Origin: Rhabdornis inornatus
Lineage: Eukaryota > Chordata > Aves > Passeriformes > Rhabdornithidae
Direction of reading: 5' to 3'
Length of the DNA stretch: 64,000 nt
NCBI GenBank assembly: GCA_013397075.1
Contig: VWZS01002580.1
Location: 372,001-436,000 of the forward strand
The notes beneath the pieces were generated by a model. That model had not been told where the DNA came from and did not search any database. It was given only the letters and a program-made list of their open reading frames with translations. Below, in pieces: positions 39,601-50,030 of the stretch (position 1 is the first letter of the stretch; every line of letters begins with the position of its first letter). The position numbers and the translations under genes were made by a program.

Positions 39601-41588
39601 AGTACCTCTAGTCATTTTTTTAGTATTCTGCTATCCACAGAGCAGTAAGTCATTGCAAGGAATAGAGCATGTATTAAAATTTTCATGGGAGATTGAGAAG
39701 AAGAAAAAGTATTTTTAGAATTCTTTTCTAGGCTAATTAATCTGCCTTGAGCAGTCTATGTATGTTAGTAGGAGGCACTTAATCATCCTTCTGAAGCAGA
39801 AAGTGCAAGTTTTATAACATGCATCTACTTGTCAAAAGCAACCACGCACCTTTGAAACAGAGCCTTATTTTTAAAGCTGAAAAGATGGACAGCCCTGAGC
39901 TGTCTAAGTGAAATACAGGAAATTGAAAATAAACCCAAACATAGTTTACTCTAAATAAAATTAAATGTCCAGATCTCTGCAACTCCATTCTCATTGCTTT
40001 CTACACCTCTACTATTCTGAAAACTTCCAGTATAAGGAAGGGAAATGAGAAATATTCGTTCATTTATTAGAGAATGGAAATGCCCTTAGCTTATTGCCTC
40101 ATTTACCATGTAACAGGATTAATGTATCTTTTTGTATCTCATGATGTTGACATAGACAAAAATAGTACACAGATGTGTTTATTAGGACTTGAGGGAAATC
40201 TCTGAAAATACCAGTGGCATCTGCCTTCAAGGTATGGGTGGATTATATTCATAAAAATTGCATATGTTCAAATAAATAAAAATCACGTTTCACTTAAGCT
40301 TATGAATTTAAAGTTTTACTATGTTAGCTTTCCTGAATTTCTGTACAAAATCCTATTATCACTATGGAAAGAAACACCAGCCTTATTTTCCTTCAGGTCT
40401 CCTAAGCCCTATGTAGTGATGATGATGATGACATAAATAACTCCAAGGCAACTGTTTAAGGTAAGATGCATTTGGACAAATAGATGCAGAAAGTGTGACT
40501 TGTGGAATGTGAAAAGCAGAAAGAAATGTTCAGGTACCATAGAGTTTTAAATGCAATCTCCCATATTGCAGAATGAATGTATTATTTATTAAATACTACA
40601 GCTGAAATGTCAAAAAAGTTAGAGGTCTAATATTTTGATAAGGGACATTGAGACAAGTGAACCCATGTATCTGACTTCTCATCTACCCACAATTTACCCT
40701 GCACTACCTCTTGCAAACTTAAAATATCAGAAAAGGGTAATTATTATGAACCCAAGGGCATGGATAAATAGAGTATCTGCCATCTTACACACACTAAATG
40801 TCAAAGAAAGATTGAAAGTACTGACTATAGCAACAGATTCTCATCCTGTTGGAACTTTGCAAATATTTAATAACGAATATGATTTTTGTAGTGATTAACA
40901 TTACACCTCTCCTATCCATTTTACATTAAAAAGTGTTACACAGAAGAATGTCAGGGGTATTGTATGCCACAATCCATGTAGCCACAAAGTCCTACACAAT
41001 AACAAGGGAGATTTTTATCTAAACAGGTTGATAAAAAACTCTGTTGTTTTCATTTAGTGACCATAGCTGATAACTTCATTGGTATATGTCTTAAACAACT
41101 TAATTTCTATTTTCTTAACTCTATAGGATTGTTCAGACACTAAAGAGTGATAGAGATGAGATTAGTCACAAAATTACAAATAAATTCCAGACACTGCCTT
41201 GAAATTTTCCTGAAGAAGCCTACTAATTATTTTTTCTTGATTTTATTTGATTTATTCTTCTTTAGTTTTGAAAAGGATGGTGTAAATATTGTTTTTCACC
41301 TTGTCATGAAACACCTCATTTTCTTTAGATTGAATTTTCTTTTGTGATATACTAATAGGAATCCAAAAAAGTCATGCATATCAATCAAGAGTAAAAATAT
41401 AAGGCTTTGGGGAAAAAAGAAAACAAATATCATGATATGGCTTGATAATGCAAATCAAATAACTTTTTCATTCAATTCAACTTTTACCTCTGTGTTCTGC
41501 CAGGGTGAGTTTCACTTACATGTGTTGCATGATAGTCTGGAAGCCTTGTCATCATATGTCCTGTCCTTAATCCTGGAGCAGAAGCAAC

Positions 41589-41629
41589 ACCCAGGGATAT
41601 AATTTTCAGTACCCAGTGATATAATTTTC
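41589..41629. repeat. two-copy tandem duplication, 22-bp period
   Basis: A unit starting ACCCAG and ending ATAATTTTC is present at 41589 and again at 41611, with one mismatch over 19 compared bases. This is consistent with a single slippage or short tandem-duplication event. Confidence 0.85.
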
Positions 41630-41781
41630 TTCTTCTTCTTTCCTAGAAGAAAGGATAGTGCTCACTTCTCTTGTAGCTGCTTTTGTTTATAAGAAATAGC
41701 TGCCTAAGCAATTAGATTTTCACAGTGTATTTTCTGTATTTTCCCTGAAAGCAGGATCATATGTGATCTGTGTAAGCAATC

Positions 41782-41821
41782 AGCCATTATATTAACTAAT
41801 ATAGCCATTATATTAACTAAT
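41782..41821. repeat. two-copy tandem duplication, 21-bp period
   Basis: The 19-bp unit beginning AGCCATTATATT occurs at 41782-41800 and identically at 41803-41821. The copies are exact, so the event looks recent relative to neutral decay. Confidence 0.9.
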
Positions 41822-43517
41822 CATAGAAGCTAGAACATTTTTCCTTACTACAATGATCCTGATTGAAGTTTCATTTTGTACAGAGCATAAACTCCAAATG
41901 CCAACTTGCTACGCTCCAGTGTGTTTGTGCACTGTTTTCTTAAGGCAAATTCTATCCCCTTATCCACTTGTCTTCTAAACCAGCATGAATGCATGGAGCA
42001 CCAGATATTTTCATTCTATTATTGCCCATTTCAAGTGTCTTGATTCTAGCACGTTGTTGACCAATGTCATATTATTCCCCCGCCACATATGGCAAATATT
42101 TTCAGTTTTTCCACTGAAAAACTGTTAGGCAGTTAATTTTATAGACAGATATTTTATTAATTAGAATGAGTTGTGAATGAAAATATTTCATTGATATCAT
42201 GAAATGAGATCATAGTTAGAAAAAACAGCAGAATTTTAGGGGAGAAATGTCTACTTCGAGAATGACAGTGTGATTAATCTCACTCCAATGTGAGATCAGT
42301 GCATGCAGTGACATTGAAAGAATAAATAGTTACTCCGTGTTACAGACAACCAAACCACGGATTAGAAACTAAATGGGGACTCCCAAAATTTCTTTCTTCA
42401 ATAGTAAGTGCTAAAATAAAAATTTAGCAGAATCTGAAAGAAAGCAGTCTTCTTTATGTTTTACTTTCAAACAGAAACTTTAATCACTACACTTGTGTAT
42501 CAAGGTTACACTATGTTTCTACTGCCATGAGAAAGACTGAACCAGTTGCTCTGTCTCAGTCAAAGGACAGCAGTAGTTTCAAAAATATGGCTATTTAAAC
42601 ATCAAAAAGTACCAATAGGCTAAAGTAAATTCAATGTGCAGCAAAGAGATCAAATTCACTCTAATGTCCAGCTGCCTTTTTTTCTTTCCTTGTCTAGTTA
42701 TTGAAGAAAGAATTATTTTGGTTGCATCTGTCTGCACTAATGAAATAGGGCCACTAGCAAGCAAGTAGAATGGTCATAGTGACAGCAAAATGTCTTTTTC
42801 AACAAAAAACATTAAGCATCCTTGATGCTTTGTGACTTACAAAGACCAACTTCCTTAAGGAGTAAATCTTGTGTTTCCATGTAAAAAAGCAAAAAACTAG
42901 AAAGTCTTACCTGTCTTATGAAGCTAATTCTGGATCATTGGTTTAATTTTTTGGTTCACAAGAGCTATTCATCAAACAACACTGTAAAGCAAAGCAAGAT
43001 GTATAAAATATTATTAGATAACCAAGTCATCTAACTTTTAAAAACAGAATTTTCTGAAGTATAAGCACATTGATCAGTTAGGCAGTTTAATGAACCTGCC
43101 ATCTTGCATCAGTAATATTTTCTAAATGAAGTCATATTCAGTTTAAAAGCCTTATTATTATTCAGGACACTTCTCAGCTACAGCTGTAAGATTTGATTAA
43201 ATCAGTATGTGCCTAGTAGGAACAGTTGAGAAAAGCAGTGTGAAAATACATGCGATGTTCACAGTTCAAGAGGAGCAAAATGCCAGGCTAAATTCCACAG
43301 ATAAAATCGAAGTATGTATTAAATCCTACCTTTCTGAGATGCTTCCTATATTAAAGCAAAGTTTTTCTCAAGTATAGACTGTTAAAATTAGCAAAAATAA
43401 TATAAATTTTTGAGATTACTGTGTATATATCCTTCAGCAGCGTCTCTGGCTGTTTTTGCTTCCTGCATACCAAAGCATGAAAGCTGGTATAAAATCAGAG
43501 CAATGAGAAATGAGAGG

Positions 43518-44395
43518 TCATAGAATCACAGAATGGTGGAAATTTAAACAGACCTCCAAAGGTCATGTTGTTCAAACCTCCTGGTCAAGCAGACCCATTT
43601 AGAGCAGGTTGCTGAAGACCATGTCTAGGCAGCTCTTCAGTATCTCCAAGGACAGAGATTCCACACTTTCTTGGGAAACCTGTGCCAGTGACCAGTCACC
43701 CTTACAGTGAAAAAATCTTTCCTGATATTCATCTCGAGTTTTTTCTGTTTCAACTGGCGTTCACTGCCTCTTGTTTGGTTACCGAGCACATCTGAAAAGA
43801 GCCTGACTCAATCCCTCGTGCACCCTCTCTTAGGTACTTGTACATACTGCTGAGAGCCCCCCAAGGTTTTCTAGGCTAAACAGTGCCTGCTCTCTCAGCC
43901 ATTCCTAATATAAGAAATACTCTAGGACATTCACCATCTTTATGGCCCTCTGCTGAACTCTCTCCAGTATGTTCATGTCCCTCTTGGACCAGAGAAGCTA
44001 CTGGAGGCTACCAGAACTGGATGCAGCACTCCAGTTGTGTCCTCACCAGGGCTCTAAGCAGAGGGGAAGGGTCAGCTCCCTTGACTTACTGGCAGCACTT
44101 CTAATGTACCATTAACATTCTTTGCTCCAAGTGCAGATTGGTGGCTCATATTCAGCTTGACCACCAGGATCTCCGAGTTCTTTCTCAAAGCTAGTTCCCA
44201 GCTGCTGGTCCTGAGCATATGTAGGTGCCTGGGGTTGTTCCTTCCCAGGTGCAGGAGTGCACTTTGTTGAACTTCATTAAGTTCTTGACACCTCATTTCC
44301 CCAGCCTGTTAGAGGTCCTTCTAGATGGCAGCATGACCCTCTGGTCTATTAGTTACTCCAGCCGATTTTGTGTCATCTCCAGAATTCAATGCTCA
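43518..44395 (-). mobile_element. CR1 LINE 3' segment, 5'-truncated
   Basis: The plus strand starts with TCATAGAATCACAGAATGG, the reverse complement of the avian CR1 3' terminal repeat, so the element lies on the minus strand with its 3' end at 43518. The 3' UTR occupies roughly the first 80 bp. Beyond it, minus-strand frames give remnants of the C-terminal part of the ORF2 reverse transcriptase: LHLGRNNPR and LNMSHQ within the open piece 44072-44296, then, in a lower-coordinate piece interrupted by stops, QLECCIQFW. Homology fades at about 44395, near the position of the RT DD motif. The copy is dead, with stops and frameshifts throughout. Mobilisation would have needed ORF2 protein supplied by an active element. 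Confidence 0.9.
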
Positions 44396-46139
44396 TTCAT
44401 AATAGGAGGACAAAAAATTCACGTGAATTTAATATGAAGAGGCAACAGTTTCAATTAGCGATGTCAAAAATTTATTTTAATCTGCAGATATTTTCTTATT
44501 TACATCAAAATATGTCTTCTTTTTGTTGAGAAGGCAGAGTTTGTGGCATTTACTGCATAAAATAGGCTTTCAGGAGCAACCACTTGTAATTAAAAGTACC
44601 CACTCCTAGGTGCAGGTCAACAGGATGGATAGGTATTCCTAGGAGATTAGCATAAAGAACATGGAAGTTACAATGTATCTAAGAAGCGCCTAGAAATGTA
44701 CTATGTTAATATACATTAAAATCTCTTCCAAAATGGGTATGTATTTTTGAATCATTATGCAGGTGTTGCTAAGAAACTGAGGTATATTCTTTTTATTTTT
44801 AATATGCAGGATCTAAAGTTTTGTATACCACTTCTGTTACACCTCTATTTTACCATTAAGTTGCCTTACCCACAGGAAATTCAAGTCAAACACACAAGAG
44901 AAACATGCGATGGACATTATAAATTTCAGATGATAAAGCAGCATCGAATTAGCTATAACCTTGAAAGAAACTCCATATGTGTAGACAAGTACGTACCTAG
45001 AAAAATATGTTTGTGCAGATTTAAAGACTGGAGAGAAAAGGAGATATAAAGGAAACTGACATGATTCAATATTGAAGAAAATATCAAATCATCAATGTTT
45101 TGCATATTTCAAAAGACTCCAAGAAATCCAAAAGAGATTACAACAAATTGTTTATAATGCTTCCAATGAAGAGAGGTTGCTGTGCCCTGGGGAGTTACCC
45201 ACAGTAGCAATACAAGTATAAATGAGATATATACTTGTCACTTTCCAGTCCCAGCAGGTGAACAAGGATTCTACCTCAGGAAAAGGAGGTCTTTGGAAAT
45301 CAGTTCATGATGCATGATGGCACTTTGGCATGTCCTGCTGATACAATGGGAAGAGCAGAGCTGCTCAGATATACAAATAGAAACCACTACACGCACTGTT
45401 TTACGTCATGGTTCTATAAAAGTTTCACTCTGTTCCTCAAGATATATTATCTGGAGCATTATAGATTCAATAAAGTCAATTAATGTGAACTATTTCTAGG
45501 CAGAGTACTCCTAAAAATCATGGATTTAAGTCTAAGTAATGTCTTTTTTTCCAGATCATGTTCTCTTTTGTATCAGAGATAAATAACAGATTCTGACGCA
45601 AAAGAGGGAGCTAGTATTCTATTTTAAATTCAAGTCTAATTTAAAAAATATAACCTCCAGCAACTTCACTGTCACTACAATCAATCAAAGTGATAGCCTT
45701 GGAACTGCAAACCAGTTCTTCAGTCACATCTGCTACTGCAATATTTATGCTTTGCTTTCCTCATCATAGCAATTTAACTGGTACTGTTATTACAGAGACA
45801 AGAAAAGTCTAATACCAGCTATCATAACTAATACTGTTATTTTCAAAATATTTTAATTGCTCTTGAACTGTAAAACATATAGGCTATTTTTAAAGTATAA
45901 ATACCACAAAAGATTACATACACTCACGTACATGCACATAAATATGCTGACATGTGTACATTTTTTTTCTAACAGCTAAAGGTCAGTGCTGTTTTTAAGC
46001 TAAAAAAGCTCCTCCTTTTTCTTTTATTGAGGAGGAATATGTGCAATGTTGTCTTCCTACTTTACAAGCTAGAACAGATGAGAAGGGAAGCAATACTCTG
46101 TCTCATAAACACGACATATTCATTAATTCCATAGTACCA
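44396..46139. other. AT-rich non-coding stretch between repeats
   Basis: No gene is visible. The 100-codon open frame at 44747-45049 (plus) has no recognised domain or splice context. A small inverted repeat of CTCCTC and GAGGAG lies near 46009-46033. Confidence 0.5.
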
Positions 46140-46440
46140 CCCTGCAGTTAGAGCTACCTTCCAGGAAAGACACAATTGCCTTCAAGCCCAGTGACGAGAA
46201 CCCTAAATGCTCCACGTCTGGTCCTTGAAGAGGGTTTCAAAGCCTGAAGAGAGTGCACAAATGGGCCACAGGGACTGGGAGCCACGTACGTCTGGCCAGG
46301 AGGAAGTACACAGCGCTGCTTGCAGGCTTCATGCTTGTGCATGTGCCTGACAAGAGGTGTAGACTGAAGCTACTACCAGAGGACATTCCAAGCTCAGACT
46401 CCACTCCTGGGATAAACACTTGAAAGCTCAGATCTCTTGC
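46140..46440. other. GC-richer block of unknown origin
   Basis: This block of about 300 bp has near-balanced base composition in an AT-rich setting and keeps several CpGs (for example near 46190-46300). It is open in more than one frame on both strands (46154-46342 and 46237-46419 on minus; a plus frame over about 46215-46420). None of these shows a domain I know. It sits about 60 bp before the recognisable start of the next CR1 copy but does not look like CR1 sequence. It could be a fragment of another transposon or of a retrocopy. Confidence 0.35.
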
Positions 46441-46499
46441 ACAATTATTTTGAGCCTAATCATTATTTCCATCTAGTTCTAATCTTGGATTTTTATTCT

Positions 46500-47790
46500 G
46501 AGAGGTATTGAAAAACTCCTGAAGAACAACGCAGTCATTGGTCACAGCCTGCACAACTTCATGAGAGGAAAGCACAGCTTATCAAACCTGATTTCCTTTT
46601 ATGACAAGGTAACCCACCTAGTTATCAAGATAAACCAGTTGATGTAATCCGTTAGGATTTCAATAAAGCTTGTGATACTGTCTCTCAGAGGATCATTCTG
46701 GACAAAATGTCCACTATACATCTCAATAAAAACCTCATGGGATGGATGAGCAACTGGATCACAAGTCAGGCATTAAGGGTTACAGTGAATGGGGTGACAT
46801 CAAACAGGTGACCTGGCACTAGTGGGGTTCCACAAGGCTCCATCTTCCGCCCTGTGCTCTTCATCATCTTCATAAATTATGTAGCAGGACTAGGTGGGGT
46901 ACTGAGCAAGTCTACAGATGATACAAAACTGGGAGGAGCTCTTGACTCCCTCAAAGGAAGGGAGACATTGCTGGGAGACCTCCACGAATCAGAGGGCTGG
47001 GCAATCACCAACCATGTGAAGTTCTGCAAGTGAAAATGCTGGTTTCTGCACCTGGGATGGTGGATGCACCTGGATGTACAGACAGACTGGGGAATGAGAT
47101 GCTGGAGAGCAGTGCCATGGAAAGGGACCTGGGGGTCCTGGTCCATGACAAGTTGAGCATGAGTCAGCAGTGCAGCCAGGAGGGCCAACCCTGTCCTGGG
47201 GTGCATCAGGCACAGCATCACCAGCCAGGCAAGGGAGGGGATTGTCCTGCTCTGCTCTGGGGCAGCCTCACCTTGAATATTGTGTGCAGTTTTGTGCACC
47301 ACAGTGTAAGAAGGATCTAAAGCTGTTAGAGAGCTTCCAAAGGAGGGCAATAAGATGGTAAAGGGCCTTGGGGGGAAGCCGTATGAAGAGTGGCCAAGGG
47401 CACTTGGTTTGTTCAGTCTGGAGACAAGGACATGAGGGGAGACCTTACTGCAGTTACAACTTCTTCATGAGGGGAACGGGAGGGGCAGGGACTGATCTTT
47501 TCTTTATGGTGACCAGCAAGAGGACTCAAGGGAATAGCCTTCCCCATGTCAGGGGAGGTTTAGGTTGGATATTAGGAGAAGGTTCTTTACCCAGAGGCTG
47601 GTTGGGCACTGGAAGAGGATCCCCAGGGAAGTGGTCACAGCACCAAGCCTGACAGAGTTCAATAAGTGTTTGGACAATGCCCCCGGACACCTGTGTGACT
47701 CTTGGGGATTGTGCTGTGCAGGGCCAGCAACTGGACTCGATAATCCTCGTGTCCCTCCCCACCCAGCTTGTTCTGTGGTCCTGTGATTAT
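46500..47790 (+). mobile_element. CR1 LINE ORF2 (reverse transcriptase) relic
   Basis: This is the longest retroelement relic in the window. Reading plus-strand frames piecewise gives CR1 reverse-transcriptase landmarks in order: a NLISFYDKVT segment (about 46585-46615), the active-site region where the usual FADD reads STDD before TKLGG (46908-46937), a MERDLGVLV segment (about 47119-47145), HLEYCVQF (about 47268-47291), and the C-terminal block around MDIRRRFFTQRL (from 47565). A short 3' tail ends near 47790. The two catalytic aspartates are still encoded, but many stops and frameshifts separate the pieces, so no protein can be made. The upstream endonuclease and ORF1 are absent, the usual 5' truncation. 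The family differs from the copy at 49.5 kb, judged by its distinct 3' end. Confidence 0.88.
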
Positions 47791-48448
47791 TTGTATTGCT
47801 TGTGTCTGTCTATCATTTATTTGCAAGTCGCATAAAAAATTGCAGGAATCCCACACTACAACAGGCATGATTTCTGATGAGTACAATTTGCAATACCTGT
47901 AAGGCCTTTGTGAACACTGGCAGTTTGCTGAACAAGGATTTCACTAGAGCTGTCCACTGCATCTTCTTGTTATGATTTAAACATACATAAGCCAACCAAA
48001 GACTGATCTGTGTCTTAGGCTTCAATGGAATAATAAAATATGATTAGTTCTCAGTATCATTGCAATTGCCCGACATCTCAGAAAGGACCCAGGCAAAGAA
48101 TAGGGATTGCAGCTCTCTTCTGATTGATTTTACCTTTATCAGACTGTTGTAAAATATTAAATTGGGATCCTATACCTGGACTAAACATATTTAGAAGTTT
48201 TTTAAGATAGTAGAGGTTACAGGCATAGGGTTGTTGTTTTTTTCCAATTTACTCTTCTTTGAAATTCCTTTTAACTACCAAACAGGTTGTCTGAAATCCA
48301 AAAGGGTTAGTAAAATGGCTTGGATTCATATATAAATCTTTTGACTTTCAAAAATTTTGCATCCTGTGCTTTAGCCCTTGCCTAACACAAGTAATACTGT
48401 TGTGTGAATTCGAACAAGAGCCAGGACATGACTCCAAAACTGGAGTGC
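47791..48448. other. AT-rich non-coding stretch
   Basis: No gene is seen. The GTTCGAATTC word on the minus strand near 48405 resembles a tRNA T-loop, but no acceptor or anticodon stem accompanies it. Confidence 0.5.
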
Positions 48449-48537
48449 TGTTGCTGTTTTGGTATATAATTAGCTATAGAATGACAGTAATAAAACACAC
48501 AGCAACACAGTCTCCTTTCAAGATAGGAAAGGGACAC

Positions 48538-48543
48538 TTTATT
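48538..48543 (-). terminator. poly(A) signal AATAAA in the LTR-like module
   Basis: On the minus strand AATAAA lies just downstream of the TATA box and is followed by a T-rich stretch and then GT-rich sequence (about 48490-48510), consistent with a cleavage and polyadenylation site. Confidence 0.45.
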
Positions 48544-48556
48544 GTAACACTGCCTT

Positions 48557-48605
48557 CTTTATATACACTCAAACACTAACCCAAGAACAGAACACTGCTC
48601 ATTGG
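48557..48605 (-). promoter_or_regulatory. CCAAT and TATA boxes of the LTR-like module
   Basis: Read on the minus strand, a GGCCAATGA context holds a CCAAT box at 48601-48605, and TATATAAAG follows at 48557-48565, about 35 bp downstream. Transcription would start near 48530 and run toward lower coordinates. Activity today is unknown. Confidence 0.5.
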
Positions 48606-48942
48606 CCAGAGCAAGCAACACCTCTTGCAAGATGTTCTTACTGTAAACAATACAATTTCTCGTGGTACACATTTTGTAAATAATAGCAGGTGCATCTTTC
48701 TTTGAGATTCTTTCCTTTCTGTTTTTCTCCAAGCTTATGAGAAAGCTTATACTTCTCAGGCACGCCATGGGAAAGCTTTCCTGTTTTCACACTTTCCCAG
48801 GCTAGGCATCCACAGAGTGCCATCCTGATTATGCTCTGTAACAGCAAAATCATGCAAGCAGAAAAACAAGGCTTCCTGTCAGACTGGCTGCTGCACCTGA
48901 AGTTTTTAAACTTAAAAGCCTAAATTTAAGTAGGCTGCAACA

Positions 48943-49465
48943 GTTCCATCCTTCCTTCTGGAGCTAAGTATATTTAGACACTGATGATAATCCCTTTGAG
49001 AGTAGCCCCTGAACTACAGTCTTTTTTCATTTACCAGAAATAGTATGATAAGCGGTATAATACATAAATACTGCCCTGATATAATCATATAATTATTAAA
49101 GTTGATTTGTATTATCTGCAAGTACACAGGCAAGATCACTCTGACTCCAACTTCATGTGCCCTTGCTTTTTTCAATAGATGTTGGAAAGATGGCAGCTTT
49201 AAAAATCTCATTAGTGTACTATTGATGGGGCCCAAAGGAAGTTGTCTGTGACAGACTGTTCAGATCATTTCCCTCCCAAGACCTTGTTGAACAAGGGAAA
49301 ATAGCAGTCCACTTCTTTGAAACTATACAAAGTATATAACTTTACAGTTCAGCCTACTTTACTTTTATAGACTAGAGAATATGATCTAGCCCAGTCTTGA
49401 TTCATAAAAAGTTATGAGCAGTCATAAGTCAAAAAGCATCTCCCGTTTTTTTCAATAAGGGAATA
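48943..49465. other. AT-rich non-coding stretch between repeats
   Basis: No gene or repeat is recognised. The open frame at 49014-49235 (minus) has no known domain. Confidence 0.5.
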
Positions 49466-50030
49466 TTATGGCAGATCAAGGGAGATAATCCTCCCCCTCT
49501 ACTCTGCGCTCTTGACACTCACCTGGCATATTGTGTCCCACTCTGGGGTTCCCCAGCACAGGAAGAGTATGGACCTGCTGGAGTGAGTCCAGAGGAGGCA
49601 AAAAAGGTGATCAGAGGGATGAAGCACCTGTCCCATGAAGACAGGCTGAGCTGGAGTTGTTCAGCCTGGAGAAGAGAAGGCTCCAAGGAAACTTTATAGA
49701 ACCTTCCAATACTTAAAGGGGCTCTACAAGAAAGTTGCAGAGGGAATTTTTACAAGGGCATGTAGGGAAAGGACAAGGGTTAATGATTTTAACTGAAAGA
49801 GAATAGGTTTAGGTAGGATGTTAAGAAGGAAATTCTTTGCCTGTGAGGGTGGTGAGGCACTGAAACAAGTTGTCCAGAGAAACTGTGGATGTGCCATGAA
49901 CACTAGAAGTGGATGGGGCTCTGAGCAACACAGTCTAATGCAAGTTGTCTCTGTCCACTGTAGAGGGGCTGGAACTAGGCAGTCTTTACTAAGGCCCATT
50001 CTGACCCAAAACATTCTGTGATACTGTGAT
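49466..50030 (+). mobile_element. CR1 LINE 3' segment, 5'-truncated
   Basis: Plus-strand frames give the CR1 ORF2 C-terminal landmarks in order: an YCVPLWGSP segment (about 49530-49556), VIRGMKHLSHEDRLS (about 49609-49653), a YLKG-like segment interrupted by stops, and the coding relic of the last block (GATGGGGCTCTGAGCAAC at 49912-49929). It ends in the CR1 3' UTR and a terminal ATTCTGTGATACTGTGAT repeat at about 50011-50028. Stops and frameshifts show it is dead. It is a different subfamily from the copy ending near 47790, since the 3' UTR and tail differ. Confidence 0.9.

Larger units (their letters stand above)
36626..43517. other. AT-rich non-coding stretch
   Basis: About 6.9 kb with no supportable gene. 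One base is undetermined at 38014. A GAT trinucleotide run lies at about 40418-40430. Two short tandem duplications (41589-41629 and 41782-41821) are listed separately. An 87-codon open frame at 40635-40898 has no recognised domain. Confidence 0.5.
48449..48942 (-). mobile_element. solo LTR-like module
   Basis: On the minus strand this segment has the order of signals expected of a retroviral LTR: a CCAAT box (48601-48605), a TATATAAAG box (48557-48565) and an AATAAA poly(A) signal (48538-48543). The TATA box and poly(A) signal are only about 15 bp apart, as in avian LTRs with a very short R region. Tentative ends are TGTTGC on one side and GCAACA on the other, giving about 494 bp with matching inverted termini. 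I found no target-site duplication and no gag, pol or env sequence next to it, so it would be a solo LTR. A host promoter is the main alternative, but the closeness of TATA box and poly(A) signal argues against that. Confidence 0.55.

Noticed and set aside
40635..40898. 87-codon plus-strand frame with fairly protein-like composition
   Set aside because: No recognised family, no strong start context and no splice evidence.
46877..47350. 157-codon minus-strand open frame, the longest in the window
   Set aside because: It is the antisense shadow of the plus-strand CR1 reverse-transcriptase relic; GC-rich CR1 sequence is stop-poor on both strands.
48400..48415. tRNA T-loop-like word GTTCGAATTC (minus strand)
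   Set aside because: No cloverleaf stems surround it, and it is not at the position of a primer-binding site next to the proposed LTR end.
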